Notes: generated by a model not told the origin, from the sequence alone. 64,000 bases of DNA from Mangrovibrevibacter kandeliae (GCF_024519155.1 NZ_JANIFJ010000005.1:186001-250000); one strand, 5' to 3'. Counted from the first letter of the stretch, positions 19,150-29,051 are shown. Numbers and translations: made by a program.

Positions 19150-21459
19150 TCACAGACTGGCTTGGCGGCGGCTTGCATCGGCGGCATCCCAGCGGGCGGG
19201 CCCGGCGGGATGCTCTTCGGAGACGTCGGCGCCGCCCGCCTTGGGCGCGATGCCGGTGCGGCCGAAGGGCAGCGTGCGCAGCCGGACGCCGACCGCCGCG
19301 GCGATGGCGTTGCCGAGCGCCGGTGCCGCCGAGACGGTCGCGCACTCGCCCATGCCGCCCGGCTGCTCGGTACTTTCGACGAGATGCACCTCGATCGGCG
19401 GGACCTCGTTCATCCGCAGCTGGCGGTAGTCGTGGAAGTTGCTCTCCACCACCTGCCCGTCGGCGAAGGTGATGCCGTTGTAGAGCGCGGCCGACAGTCC
19501 GAAGACCATGCCGCCCTCGATCTGCGCGACGACCGTGTCGGGGTTCAGCGCGATGCCGCAGTCGACCGCGACCGTCACCTTCTTCATCCGCACTTCGCCC
19601 GGCTCGGTCACCTCGACCTCGAGCACCGTCGCGACGTGGCTGCCGAAGGAATCGTGCAGCGAGATGCCCCGTCCGTGCCGTGCCGGGAGCTGCCGTCCCC
19701 AGCCGGACTTCTCCGCGGCGAGCTTGAGGACGCCGGCGGCGCGAGGATTGTCGTCGAGGAGCGCGAGCCGATAGTCGAGCGGATCCTTCCCGGCGGCAGC
19801 GGCAAGCTCGTCCATGAAGCTCTCGACGACGAAGACGTTGTGGGTGGGGCCGACCCCCCGCCACCAGGACACGGGCAGCGGCGCATCCTTGCGCACCCAG
19901 TCGACCAGCGTGTTCGGGAAGGCGTAGGGCGTCTCCGCGGCGCCCTCGACCGCGTCCGAATCGAGCTTGCCCTCGGGATAGCCGGTCGGCAGGTAGCTGC
20001 CGAGCACCGAGGCGCCGGTCACGTGATCGACGAAGGCGACAGGCTTGCCGTCCGCGTCGAGACCGGCCGAGACGCGGTCATAATAGGCGGGGCGGAAGAG
20101 ATCGTGCCGGATGTCGGTCTCGCGGCTCCAGACGATCTTCAGCGGGTAGCGCACCTGGCGGGCAAGCGCGACACCCTGGATCACCACGTCGGCGGTCAGC
20201 CGCCGGCCGAAGCCGCCGCCGATCAGGTGGTTGTGCACCCGCACCTTCTCCTTCGGGAGGTTCAGCGCCTTGGCGGCGATGTCGCGCGTCGCAACCGGCA
20301 CCTGCGTGCCGATCCAGATGTCGCATCCCGCGTCCGACACGTGGATGCAGGCGTTCATCGGCTCCATCGCCGCATGGGCGAGGAAGGGCAGCTGATAGGT
20401 CGCCTCGACGCGCTTGGCCGCCCCGGCCAGCGCACTCGTCGCGTCGCCGGTTTCCTTGCCCAGCACCGGCTTGCCGTTCTTCGAGGCCTCGGCCAGCGCG
20501 TCGGTGAGATCGCGGCTCGACATCTTGGCGTTGTCGCCGGGCGCCCAGGTGAGGTCCAGCGCCTCGAGGCCCGTCTTCGCAGCCCAGTAGTGATCACCGA
20601 CGACGGCAACGGCATTGTCGAGCTTCAGGACGTCGACGACGCCCGGCAGCTGACGCGCCCGCGTGTCGTCGACGGCGGAAAGCTTGCCGCCGAGGACCGG
20701 CGAGATCGCGACCGTCGCGATCTTCATGTCAGGGATCCGCACGTCGATGCCGTAGATCGCCTGGCCGTTGACCTTCTGGGGCGTGTCGACGCGCTTGGCC
20801 GGCGTGCCAAGCAGCACCCAGTCCTTCGGGTCCTTCAGCGGCACGTCCTTCGGCACCGGCTGACGCTGCGCATCGTCGACGAGGACGCCGTAGGCGAGCC
20901 GTCGGCCGCTGCCGTCGTGGATGACGGCGCCGCGCTCGGCGCGCAGCTCGGATGCCGGCACCTGGAGCTGCCCGGCCGCCGCCGCGATCAGCATCTGACG
21001 CGCCGCCGCACCCGCCTGCCGCAGGGGCCCGTAGGTCGCACGCACCGAGGTGGAGCCGCCGGTGACCTGTCCCTTCAGGATCGGCTGGCTGTAGAGGTCT
21101 TCGTTGGGCGGCGCCGGAATGACGGTCACCTGATCGAGCCCGACGTCGAGCTCCTCGGCGAGCAGCATCGCCTGCGTCGTATAGATCCCCTGCCCCATCT
21201 CGACGTTCGGCGCGATGAGCGTGATGGAATTGTCCGGCGCGATGCGGATGAAGCCGCCGGGCGCAAAGCCCTTGAAGGCATCGCCGGTCTTGTTGGCAGC
21301 ATCGGCCGCCTGAACGCTCGGCTCCTCGCCTTCGGCGAAGGCGAGCTTCGGCCCGGCGAGGACCGCGAAACCGAGGACGAGGCCGCCGCGCAGGACGCCG
21401 CGGCGCGACGGGCCGCCGCGATCGAGGCGGGCATAGGCGGGGGAGCTGCGGTCGGTCAT
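19150..21459 (-). CDS. Molybdopterin subunit of aldehyde dehydrogenase / isoquinoline 1-oxidoreductase type
   Basis: A 769-residue xanthine-oxidase-family large subunit. The N-terminus carries a twin-arginine signal (GPSRRGVLRGG then a hydrophobic stretch ending FA), so the folded complex is exported. APNVEMGQGIYTTQAMLLAEEL and GGGFGRRLTADVV are cofactor-binding signatures. QPGGMGECATVSAAPALGNA contains the catalytic Glu of the family. The frame is open further upstream, but the ATG at 21459 directly precedes the Tat signal. It is encoded 11 nt after the [2Fe-2S] subunit. Substrate is probably an aldehyde or N-heterocycle. Confidence 0.9.
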   Translation of the reverse strand: MTDRSSPAYARLDRGGPSRRGVLRGGLVLGFAVLAGPKLAFAEGEEPSVQAADAANKTGDAFKGFAPGGFIRIAPDNSITLIAPNVEMGQGIYTTQAMLLAEELDVGLDQVTVIPAPPNEDLYSQPILKGQVTGGSTSVRATYGPLRQAGAAARQMLIAAAAGQLQVPASELRAERGAVIHDGSGRRLAYGVLVDDAQRQPVPKDVPLKDPKDWVLLGTPAKRVDTPQKVNGQAIYGIDVRIPDMKIATVAISPVLGGKLSAVDDTRARQLPGVVDVLKLDNAVAVVGDHYWAAKTGLEALDLTWAPGDNAKMSSRDLTDALAEASKNGKPVLGKETGDATSALAGAAKRVEATYQLPFLAHAAMEPMNACIHVSDAGCDIWIGTQVPVATRDIAAKALNLPKEKVRVHNHLIGGGFGRRLTADVVIQGVALARQVRYPLKIVWSRETDIRHDLFRPAYYDRVSAGLDADGKPVAFVDHVTGASVLGSYLPTGYPEGKLDSDAVEGAAETPYAFPNTLVDWVRKDAPLPVSWWRGVGPTHNVFVVESFMDELAAAAGKDPLDYRLALLDDNPRAAGVLKLAAEKSGWGRQLPARHGRGISLHDSFGSHVATVLEVEVTEPGEVRMKKVTVAVDCGIALNPDTVVAQIEGGMVFGLSAALYNGITFADGQVVESNFHDYRQLRMNEVPPIEVHLVESTEQPGGMGECATVSAAPALGNAIAAAVGVRLRTLPFGRTGIAPKAGGADVSEEHPAGPARWDAADASRRQASL

Positions 21460-21470
21460 CGGAGCGCTCC

Positions 21471-21923
21471 TCAAGCCTCTGCCGCCGCCTTGATGGCGGC
21501 GCGGATGCGGGGATAGGTGCCACAGCGGCAGATGTTGCCGGACATGGCGCTGTCGATGTCGTCGTCGCTCGGCTTGGGCGTGCGGGCCAGGAGCGCGGCG
21601 GCCGACATGATCTGGCCGGACTGGCAGTAGCCGCACTGGACCACCTCGAGGTCGAGCCACGCGGCCTGGACCTTCCGGCCGGCCTCGCTCTCGCCCACCG
21701 CCTCGACCGTGGTGACCGGCCGGCCGGCGACGGCGGCGACGGGCATCACGCAGGAGCGGACGGGCTGGCCATCGACATGCACCGTGCAGGCGCCGCATTG
21801 CGCGATGCCGCAGCCGAACTTGGTGCCGGTGAGACCGACGACGTCGCGCAGCACCCAGAGAAGCGGCATGTCGTCGGGCACGTCGACCGCCCGCGTCTTG
21901 CCGTTGACGTTGAGTTCGATCAT
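21471..21923 (-). CDS. [2Fe-2S] subunit of the aldehyde dehydrogenase / isoquinoline 1-oxidoreductase-type complex
   Basis: A 150-residue small subunit with the two [2Fe-2S] sites of the xanthine oxidase family. The plant-type cluster uses Cys38, Cys43, Cys46 and Cys58 ([10 protein letters not shown]...C). The second uses Cys97, Cys100, Cys132 and Cys134 (CGYC...CRC). It relays electrons from the Mo centre to the triheme cytochrome encoded two genes on. The frame is open upstream to 22007, with no convincing ribosome site; MIELNVNG at 21923 fits family length. ATG at 21935 is the alternative. It carries no signal of its own and presumably leaves with the Tat-signal subunit. Confidence 0.88.
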   Translation of the reverse strand: MIELNVNGKTRAVDVPDDMPLLWVLRDVVGLTGTKFGCGIAQCGACTVHVDGQPVRSCVMPVAAVAGRPVTTVEAVGESEAGRKVQAAWLDLEVVQCGYCQSGQIMSAAALLARTPKPSDDDIDSAMSGNICRCGTYPRIRAAIKAAAEA

Positions 21924-22138
21924 GCCGCTCACCATGTCGTCGAGGAGGTGCGGATCGCCGTTGGCGACGCGCTCGTAAGGAGGTATCGGTTCGGCCCCCA
22001 GTTTCAAGTCGTTCTAAGACGATTCACAAGGGGCGCCGACACATCACCGAGCCGTCGCGGCTTGAAGTCGCAGGGCGGCGGATCATCCTTCGGCCAGAGG
22101 CGCAGCGGAGACAGGGTTTGAGCACAGCGGCAGCCACC

Positions 22139-24211
22139 ATGGGCAAGGACGACGCAGGCGGCGGCTTCTTCTCGATCCATCGCCACGGCTTCGTGCGCGC
22201 GGCGGTGGCGACGCCAGTCGCGGCGGTCGGCGACCCCTCCGCCAACGCGGAGCGGACGATCGCGCTCGCACGGCAGGCGTCGGAGGCGGACGTCGACCTT
22301 CTCGTCTACCCGGAGCTCAACGTCTCCGGCTATGCGCTCGACGACCTGCATCTGCAGGACGCGCTCCTTGCCGCGACGGAGGCGGCGCTCGCGCAGATCG
22401 CCGATGAGACGGCAGCCTTGCACCCGGTCCTGCTCGTCGGCGCGCCGATCCGCCGCGAGGGCCGCATCTACAACTGTGCCGTCGCGATCGCACAGGGCCG
22501 GATCCTCGGCGTCGTGCCGAAGAGCTTCCTGCCGAACTACCGGGAATACTACGAGAAGCGCTGGTTCGCCTCGGGCGCCGGCCTCGCCGGGCTGGACATC
22601 CGGCTCGCCGGACAGACCGCGCCCTTCGGCCCCGACCTCCTGTTCGAGGCGAGCGACCTCGACGGCTTCCTCTTCCATGTCGAGATCTGCGAGGATTACT
22701 GGGCCCCGGCCCCGCCCTCGACCCTCGGCGCCCTCGCCGGTGCCCTGATCCTCACCAACCTGTCGGCCTCCAACATCACCGTCGGCAAGGCGGTCGACCG
22801 GGCGCTGCTGTCGGCCTCGCAGGCGATGCGCTGCACAGCCGCCTATGTCTATTCGGCCGCCGGCAGCGGCGAGAGCACCACCGACCTCGCCTGGGACGGT
22901 CAGGGCTCGATTCACGAGATCGGCGACCTCCTCGTGCAGTCGGAGCGCTTTCTGACCGAACCGCAGCTCGCAGTCGCCGACATCGACACGCAGCGCATCC
23001 GGCTGGAGCGCATGCGCACGCCGACCTTCAACGACGCCGCGGCGCTGGCCGGCCACCCGGAGACGCGCTTCCGGCGCGTGCGCTTCGAGCACCGGCCGCA
23101 CGGCCGGGACGTCGGCCTGCGCCGACCGGTGCGGCGCTTCCCCTTCGTCCCCAATTCGCGCGAGCATCTCGATCAGGACTGCTACGAGGCCTTCAACATC
23201 CAGGTTGCCGGCCTCGCCAAGCGCTTCGAGGCGACGAAGAGCGAGCACATGGTGATCGGCGTGTCAGGCGGGCTCGACTCGACCCACGCGCTGATCGTCG
23301 CCGCGAAGGCCTGCGATCGCCTTGGCGTGCCGCGCTCGGCGGTGCTCGGCTTCACGATGCCGGGCTTTGCCACCGGCAGCGAAACGAAGGCCAACGCCTG
23401 GGCGCTGATGCGCGCGCTCGGCGTCACCGGCGAGGAGATCGACATCCGACCGGCCGCCCGCCAGCTGCTCGCCGACATGGGCCATCCCTTCGCCGAGGGC
23501 GAGCCGGTCTACGACGTCACCTTCGAGAACGTCCAGGCGGGCCTCAGGACCGACTATCTGTTCCGCCTCGCCAACCAGCGGCGCGGCTTCGTGGTCGGCA
23601 CCGGCGACCTGTCAGAGCTGGCGCTCGGCTGGTGCACCTATGGCGTCGGCGACCAGATGAGCCACTACGCGGTCAACACCGGCGTGCCGAAGACGCTGAT
23701 CCAGTACCTGATCCGCTGGTGCGTCTCGAGCGGCCAGTTCGACGCCGCCGCCGGCGAGATCCTCACCGCCATCCTCGCCACGGAGATCTCGCCGGAGCTC
23801 GTGCCGGCCGACGCGAGCGGCGCGATCCAGAGCACCGAGGCCAAGATCGGCCCCTACGAGCTGAACGACTTCTTCCTGTTCCACGTCCTGCGCTACGGCC
23901 TGCCACCGTCGAAGGTCGCCTTCCTCGCCTGGCATGCCTGGCGGGACACCGGCGAGGGCCAGTGGCCGGCGGGCCTGCCGGAGTCGGCCCGGCACGCCTA
24001 CGACCTCGCGACGATCCGGCACTGGCTGGAGCGATTCCTCTTCCGCTTCTTCGAGATCAGCCAGTTCAAGCGGTCCGCGCTGCCGAACGGTCCGAAGGTC
24101 TCGCCCGGCGGCAGCCTGTCGCCGCGCGGCGACTGGCGGGCCCCTTCGGACGGTACGGCGCGGACCTGGATCGACGAGCTGAACCGCAACGTTCCGCACA
24201 CCACCACCTGA
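22139..24211 (+). CDS. nadE: Glutamine-dependent NAD(+) synthetase
   Basis: A 690-residue two-domain enzyme that amidates nicotinic acid adenine dinucleotide to NAD. The N-terminal nitrilase-type glutaminase has the Glu-Lys-Cys triad in [25 protein letters not shown] and VEICEDYW. The C-terminal synthetase has the PP-loop [12 protein letters not shown] and [12 protein letters not shown]. The form is the long type known from Mycobacterium, with the ending [15 protein letters not shown]. An in-frame TTG at 22118 is an alternative start. It leads a plus-strand run with an SDR and a phosphoesterase at gaps of 22 and 9 nt. Confidence 0.95.
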   Translation: MGKDDAGGGFFSIHRHGFVRAAVATPVAAVGDPSANAERTIALARQASEADVDLLVYPELNVSGYALDDLHLQDALLAATEAALAQIADETAALHPVLLVGAPIRREGRIYNCAVAIAQGRILGVVPKSFLPNYREYYEKRWFASGAGLAGLDIRLAGQTAPFGPDLLFEASDLDGFLFHVEICEDYWAPAPPSTLGALAGALILTNLSASNITVGKAVDRALLSASQAMRCTAAYVYSAAGSGESTTDLAWDGQGSIHEIGDLLVQSERFLTEPQLAVADIDTQRIRLERMRTPTFNDAAALAGHPETRFRRVRFEHRPHGRDVGLRRPVRRFPFVPNSREHLDQDCYEAFNIQVAGLAKRFEATKSEHMVIGVSGGLDSTHALIVAAKACDRLGVPRSAVLGFTMPGFATGSETKANAWALMRALGVTGEEIDIRPAARQLLADMGHPFAEGEPVYDVTFENVQAGLRTDYLFRLANQRRGFVVGTGDLSELALGWCTYGVGDQMSHYAVNTGVPKTLIQYLIRWCVSSGQFDAAAGEILTAILATEISPELVPADASGAIQSTEAKIGPYELNDFFLFHVLRYGLPPSKVAFLAWHAWRDTGEGQWPAGLPESARHAYDLATIRHWLERFLFRFFEISQFKRSALPNGPKVSPGGSLSPRGDWRAPSDGTARTWIDELNRNVPHTTT

Positions 24212-24233
24212 GACAACCACGAAGGGAAACGCC

Positions 24234-25013
24234 ATGGATCTCGGCATCAAGGGCCGCACGGCCGTCGTCTGCGCCTCGAGCCGCGGGCTCGGCTATGCCT
24301 GCGCCAAGCATCTGGCGGAGGCCGGCTGCACCGTCGTCATCAACGGACGGGACGGCGCCCGGCTGGACGCGGCCGCGGCGACGCTGCGCGAGGAGACCGG
24401 GGCCGAGATCGTCGGCGTCACCGCCGATCTTGCCGACCCGGCCGGCCGCGACGAGCTGCTGGCGGCCGTCCCGCAGGTGGACATCCTCGTCAACAACAAT
24501 GGCGGGCCGCCGTCGCGCGACTTCCGTCAGATCGACCACGCGGGCCTGCTGAAGGGCGTCGAGGGCAACATGCTGGTGCCGATCGCGCTCGTGCAGGCGG
24601 TGATCGACGGCATGATCGAGCGCCGCTTCGGCCGGATCGTCAACATCACCTCCGGGTCGGTGAAGGCGCCGCTGCCCGGCCTCGACCTGTCGAGCGGCGC
24701 GCGGGCCGGCCTCACCGGCTTCCTCGCCGGCGTGGCGCGGCAGGTCGCGCATGCGAACGTGACGATCAACTTCCTCCTGCCGGGCGCCTTTGACACCGAC
24801 CGCCTGACCTCGCTGATGACGACCGCCGCCGAGAAGAGCGGCAAGGACCTCGACACCATCCGCGCCGAGCGGGCCGGCAAGGTGCCGTCAGGACGCATCG
24901 GCGTGCCGGACGAGTTCGGCGCGGCGTGCGCCTTCCTGTGCTCGGCGCATGCCGGCTACATCGTCGGCCAGAGCCTCCTGGTCGATGGCGGCGCCTTCCC
25001 CGGCGTCCTCTGA
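24234..25013 (+). CDS. SDR-family protein lacking the canonical catalytic Tyr/Lys
   Basis: A 259-residue Rossmann-fold short-chain dehydrogenase. The cofactor motif is degenerate (CASSRGLG, residues 13-20) and NNNGG stands for NNAG. The catalytic Ser is Ser140 (NITSGS). The expected Tyr-x3-Lys falls at Ser153 and Arg157 (LSSGARAGL), so the proton-relay pair is absent. The rest is intact, including the C-terminal VDGGAFPG. It is probably co-transcribed with nadE and the metallophosphoesterase. Its reaction is unknown; a modified mechanism or a binding role is possible. Confidence 0.85.
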   Translation: MDLGIKGRTAVVCASSRGLGYACAKHLAEAGCTVVINGRDGARLDAAAATLREETGAEIVGVTADLADPAGRDELLAAVPQVDILVNNNGGPPSRDFRQIDHAGLLKGVEGNMLVPIALVQAVIDGMIERRFGRIVNITSGSVKAPLPGLDLSSGARAGLTGFLAGVARQVAHANVTINFLLPGAFDTDRLTSLMTTAAEKSGKDLDTIRAERAGKVPSGRIGVPDEFGAACAFLCSAHAGYIVGQSLLVDGGAFPGVL

Positions 25014-25022
25014 GGCCAGCGC

Positions 25023-25574
25023 ATGGCGCTGTTCTTCACGAGCGACACGCATTTCGCCGATCCGCGGGTCCTGAAGATCGACCGGCGGCCGTTTCCCTCG
25101 CTCGCGGCGCACGACGAGGCGCTGATCGAGCGATGGAACGCGGTGGTCGGCCCCGCCGACACGATCTGGCATCTCGGCGACTTCGCGCGGGCGGGCCGGC
25201 CGAACGTCGAGGCGCTGCTCGCGCGCCTCAACGGCGAGAAGCACCTGATCGTCGGCAACAACGACCCGGAGACGACCGTGACGGCGCAGGGTTGGGCGAG
25301 CACCCAGCACTATGCCGAGATGGAGATGGACGGCACCCTCTTCGTCATCTGCCACTACCCGTTCCGCACCTGGAACAAGATCGGCAAGAAGTCGGTCGAC
25401 CTGCACGGCCACTCGCACGGCAAGCTGACGCCGATTCCGCGGCAGTACGACCTCGGCGTCGACGCCTGGGACTATCGGCCGGTGACGCTGGCCGAGGTGC
25501 TGGCGAAGCGGCGGCGCGGGAGCGCCAGGACAACGACGACCGCCGCCGACGATGCGGCGGCCGCCGGAGATTGA
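25023..25574 (+). CDS. Calcineurin-like metallophosphoesterase
   Basis: A 183-residue single-domain phosphoesterase with the family's metal-site motifs in order: FTSDTHFAD (D-x-H), WHLGDFAR (GD), VGNNDPE (GNxD in place of GNHD), CHYPFRTW and LHGHSHG (GHxH). Such small proteins often hydrolyse phosphodiesters or act on nucleotides or RNA; no substrate can be named. The C-terminal ~25 residues are a Lys/Arg then Thr/Ala-rich tail. It follows the SDR by 9 nt and is convergent with the Fae homologue, 6 nt away. Confidence 0.86.
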   Translation: MALFFTSDTHFADPRVLKIDRRPFPSLAAHDEALIERWNAVVGPADTIWHLGDFARAGRPNVEALLARLNGEKHLIVGNNDPETTVTAQGWASTQHYAEMEMDGTLFVICHYPFRTWNKIGKKSVDLHGHSHGKLTPIPRQYDLGVDAWDYRPVTLAEVLAKRRRGSARTTTTAADDAAAAGD

Positions 25575-25580
25575 GCGGCC

Positions 25581-26120
25581 TCAGTAGTCGACGACGCCGT
25601 CGAGCGCGTAGTGCTTCACCGTCTTGCGGTTGGCGATCAGCTCGTCCACCGTCGGCTCGCCCTTGATCGCCCGGCTGATGGCGAGCTTCGTCGCCTCGTA
25701 GTTGGTGCGGTAGAGGTCCTTCAGGTCGAGGTTCGCGTCGGTCGGGCAGCGCGGGTCGAGCCAGATCATGATGATCATGCAGAGTTCGTCGGCCTCGTCC
25801 TTCGGGATGATCCCCTCGGCGAGGCAGTCGACGATCGCATCGCCCGTCGCGCCCTGGACGACGCCGCCGAGCAGTTCGGCATAGGCCATGTCGTGGATGG
25901 TGACCTTGGTCGTCATCATCGTCGACGGGCGGACGAGCTGATTGAGGTCGCGCACCACGAACATCCGGGTGTGCCCCTGCACCTGCCCCATCATCGAGGC
26001 GAAGGCCTGACCCACCGGCCCATGCACCGAGCCGATCAGCACCTCCGGCATGGCATCGGTGAATTGTCCTTCGGCGGCGAGCACCGTCGCTTCGCCCGTC
26101 CGGAACCAGATCTCGCTCAT
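25581..26120 (-). CDS. Formaldehyde-activating enzyme (Fae) homologue without the active-site His
   Basis: A 179-residue member of the Fae family. Authentic Fae condenses formaldehyde with tetrahydromethanopterin. Family features are GPVGQAFA, the central TKVTIHDMAYAELLGG, AEGIIPKDEADEL and YEATKLAISRAIKGEP. In true Fae the strand before the IIG element reads AHIDLIIG; here it reads AMPEVLIG (23-30), so the conserved His is Met24 and the Asp is Glu26. It is therefore a Fae2/Fae3-like paralogue of unknown reaction. The start at 26120 was chosen from AAGGAAG about 8 nt upstream; the frame itself is open far into the region antisense to the histidine kinase. Confidence 0.83.
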   Translation of the reverse strand: MSEIWFRTGEATVLAAEGQFTDAMPEVLIGSVHGPVGQAFASMMGQVQGHTRMFVVRDLNQLVRPSTMMTTKVTIHDMAYAELLGGVVQGATGDAIVDCLAEGIIPKDEADELCMIIMIWLDPRCPTDANLDLKDLYRTNYEATKLAISRAIKGEPTVDELIANRKTVKHYALDGVVDY

Positions 26121-26504
26121 TTCGCACACTTCCTTGATCGCCAGCGGAATCATCGCGTCGGGATGCATGCTTGCGCGAGCCGGCGCCGGCGGACAAGTCA
26201 TGGCGCCGGCGCGTCGACCCGCGAACCGTCCTCGTTGCGCAAAGCGAACGAAAATGATGCCGGTGCGGCCTCGCCGCCATGTTCGCGCCACGCTGCATCG
26301 GCTAGAGCTTGAGTTGGCCTCGCCTGCGACGAGGGACCGCAGTGCGGGGCGCAGGGCGACCGACGGCTGGAGGACGCGGCGATAGACGGGCTTGGCGGAA
26401 TCGAGACGGTCGAAACACGCCTGAAGGACGAAGGGTTTTGCGCGTCTGGGCTGGGGCCCGTCGCGACGTGGCCCGCGGCCCTGCGCCGCTATGTCGAGCT
26501 GGCG
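26121..26504. other. Divergent intergenic region with an unannotated coding-like extension of the histidine kinase
   Basis: This 384-nt stretch separates the Fae homologue and the hybrid kinase. From about 26313 to 26504 the kinase frame is open and encodes residues (GLGPVATWPAALR) that resemble the N-terminal lead-in of PAS-type kinases of this class. No ATG, GTG or TTG starts it in frame; GGAGG at 26369-26373 is followed by an ATA codon at 26382. The rest shows nothing recognisable. Confidence 0.4.
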
Positions 26505-29051
26505 ATGGCCTCGCGCGATGCGATGTACGTCGCCTGGGGGCCCGACCTCGCCTTCATCTACAATGACGCCTACGTGCCGATCTTCCCGGACCGGCATCCG
26601 ACTGCGCTCGGTCGTCCGTTCGGCGATGTCTGGTCCGACATCTGGCCCCGCTTCGGGATCGTCGTGAACCGCGTCCTCGCCGGCGAATCGATGCGGTTCG
26701 AGGAGGACCATATTCCGATGCTGCGCGGGGGGCGGCTGCAGGATGCCTGGTTCACCTATTCCCTCACACCGCTGCGCGACGACACCGGCGCCGCCCAGGG
26801 TCTTCTCTGCGTGACCCGGGAGGTCACCGATGCGGTGCTGACGCGGCGGCGCGAAGAGGCGGCCACCGCCGCGCTTCAGGCTCGCACCGAAGCGCTGTCG
26901 ATCGTCAACGAGGCCGGCGCGAAGATCACGGCCGAGCTCGACATCGAGCGCGCCGTGCAGGTGGCGGTCGACGCAAGCGTCGAGCTGACCGAGGCGGAGT
27001 TCGGCGCCTTCTTCTACAACACCGTCGACGCGGCCGGCGAGAGCTACATGCTCTACGCCCTCGCCGGTGCCGACCGGAATGCCTTCTCCCGGTTTCCGCA
27101 TCCGCGCAACACGGACATCTTCGCGCCGACGTTCCGCGGCGAGGGGATCGTGCGCTCCAACGACATCACCCAGGATCCGCGCTACGGCCGCAACCTGCCG
27201 CACAGCGGCATGCCGGTCGGGCATCTGCCGGTGCGCAGCTACCTCGCCGTCCCCGTCCGCTCGCGCACGGGCGACGTTCTCGGCGGCATTCTCCTCGGCC
27301 ATCCAGAGGCCGGACGCTTCGACGACGCCTCGGAGGCGAGCCTCGTCAGCCTGGCCGGTCAGGCCGCGGTCGCCATCGACAACGCCCGGCTGCTGCAGTC
27401 GGCCGAACGCGAGCTGCGCCATCGCCGCCGCGCCGAGGAGCAGCTGCGGCAGCTGAACGAGAACCTCGAGGCGCGTGTCGCGCAGGAGATCGCCGAGCGC
27501 CAGCAGGCCGAACGTGCCCTGCAGCAAGCCCAGAAGATGGAGGTGATCGGCCAGTTGACCGGCGGTGTCGCCCACGACTTCAACAACCTCCTCCAGGTCG
27601 TCTCCGGCAACCTGCAACTCCTCAACAAGGACGTCGCGGGCAACGCGCGCGCCGAGCGGCGCATCATCAACGCGCTGGCCGGCGTCGAGCGCGGCGCCAA
27701 GCTCGCCAGCCAGCTGCTTGCCTTCGGGCGGCGGCAGGCGCTCGAGCCGAAGCCCGTCGATCTCGGCCGGCTGCTCACCGGCATGGACGATCTCCTGCGC
27801 CGTTCGGTGGGAGAAGCCGTCTCGATCGAGACGGTCCTCGCCGACGGGCCCTGCACCATCTTCGCCGACCCGGTGCAGGTGGAGAACGCGGTCCTGAACC
27901 TCGCCATCAACGCGCGCGACGCCATGGAAGGCTCTGGCCGGCTTACGATTTCCGTGGCAGTGGCGACGCTCGACGAGCCTGCGCGCCGTCTTCATCCGGA
28001 GATGGCGCTCGGTCCCTACGTCTCGCTTGCGATCACCGATACCGGCTGCGGCATGGATGCTGAGGTGATGTCGCATGTCTTCGAGCCGTTCTACACGACG
28101 AAGGCCGAGGGCAAGGGCACGGGTCTCGGCCTCTCGATGGTCTACGGCTTCGTCCGCCAGTCGGGCGGCCACGTCGCGATCGACAGCGCGATCGGCCGCG
28201 GCACGACGGTGACCCTGTTCCTGCCGCGGTCGGAGTGCGCGGAGGACGTCGCCGGAACCGACCATCAACCTGACGCCGTGCACGGCGCCGAGACCATTCT
28301 TGCGGTCGAGGACGATCCGGAGGTCCGACTGACCGTGGTGGAGATGCTCAAGGACCTGGGCTACGACGTGCTCGCGGCGGACAGCGCCGAAAGCGCCCTC
28401 GCGGTCATCGACGGCGGAGCCGCGATCGACCTCCTGTTCACCGACGTGGTGATGCCCGGCGATCTGAGGAGCACCGAACTCGCCGAGCGCGCCCGCGCGG
28501 CACTGCCGGGGCTCGCGGTGCTCTTCACCTCCGGCTATGCCGAGGACGTCATCGTCCATGACGGACGGCTGGACGCCGGGGTCGAGCTTCTGTCGAAGCC
28601 CTACACGGAAGCGGCGCTCGCCACCAAGCTCCGGCAGGTGCTTGCGCGCGCCGCGAGCGCGAACGCCGCCGCGGCGGAGCCGCCGTCGATCCTTCTCGTG
28701 GAGGACGAGGCGATCATCCGCATGAGCACCACCGAACTCCTGCAGGACGCCGGACACCGCGTCACGGCGTGCGCGAGCGCGGAAGAGGCGCGCGGCGAGC
28801 TCGCACGCGGCCCGTTCGACATCCTCGTCACCGACGTCTCGCTGCCAGGCGAGTCCGGCCTCGAGCTTGCCGTCGAAGCGCGGCGCCTCAGGCCGGAACT
28901 CGGCGTGATCTTCGCCACCGGCAAGGACTCGGTGCCGGCCCTCGATGGCGGCACCGTGCTTCTCAGGAAGCCCTATGACGCGGCGCAGCTCGCCGAGGCG
29001 ATCCGCCGGCTCGGACCGGCCGCAGCCGCCGCCAGCCGCCCCTCACCCTGA
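26505..29051 (+). CDS. Hybrid sensor histidine kinase (PAS-GAF-HisKA-HATPase-REC-REC)
   Basis: An 848-residue soluble hybrid kinase. In order: a PAS-like sensor (to ~110), GAF domain (~135-305), coiled coil (~300-345), HisKA with phospho-acceptor His357 (GGVAHDFNNLL), HATPase_c (NLAINARDAM, DTGCGM, GTGLGLSMVYGF), REC1 with Asp647 (LFTDVVMPG) and REC2 with Asp777 (LVTDVSLPG). REC2 has FATGKD and LRKPY, resembling FATGUY-type receivers. No transmembrane segment is present, so it senses in the cytoplasm. Homology extends upstream of this first ATG, so the true start may be earlier. Confidence 0.88.
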   Translation: MASRDAMYVAWGPDLAFIYNDAYVPIFPDRHPTALGRPFGDVWSDIWPRFGIVVNRVLAGESMRFEEDHIPMLRGGRLQDAWFTYSLTPLRDDTGAAQGLLCVTREVTDAVLTRRREEAATAALQARTEALSIVNEAGAKITAELDIERAVQVAVDASVELTEAEFGAFFYNTVDAAGESYMLYALAGADRNAFSRFPHPRNTDIFAPTFRGEGIVRSNDITQDPRYGRNLPHSGMPVGHLPVRSYLAVPVRSRTGDVLGGILLGHPEAGRFDDASEASLVSLAGQAAVAIDNARLLQSAERELRHRRRAEEQLRQLNENLEARVAQEIAERQQAERALQQAQKMEVIGQLTGGVAHDFNNLLQVVSGNLQLLNKDVAGNARAERRIINALAGVERGAKLASQLLAFGRRQALEPKPVDLGRLLTGMDDLLRRSVGEAVSIETVLADGPCTIFADPVQVENAVLNLAINARDAMEGSGRLTISVAVATLDEPARRLHPEMALGPYVSLAITDTGCGMDAEVMSHVFEPFYTTKAEGKGTGLGLSMVYGFVRQSGGHVAIDSAIGRGTTVTLFLPRSECAEDVAGTDHQPDAVHGAETILAVEDDPEVRLTVVEMLKDLGYDVLAADSAESALAVIDGGAAIDLLFTDVVMPGDLRSTELAERARAALPGLAVLFTSGYAEDVIVHDGRLDAGVELLSKPYTEAALATKLRQVLARAASANAAAAEPPSILLVEDEAIIRMSTTELLQDAGHRVTACASAEEARGELARGPFDILVTDVSLPGESGLELAVEARRLRPELGVIFATGKDSVPALDGGTVLLRKPYDAAQLAEAIRRLGPAAAAASRPSP

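Noticed and set aside
21974-21986. Perfect plus-strand ribosome-binding word (TAAGGAGGTA)
   Set aside because: No start codon follows at a usable distance and the plus frame is short; it lies near the beginning of the minus-strand [2Fe-2S] gene.
25581-28757. 1058-codon open frame on the minus strand opposite the hybrid kinase
   Set aside because: Only its last 179 codons (the Fae homologue) resemble a protein. The rest is antisense to clear kinase, GAF and receiver domains and arises from GC-rich codon bias.
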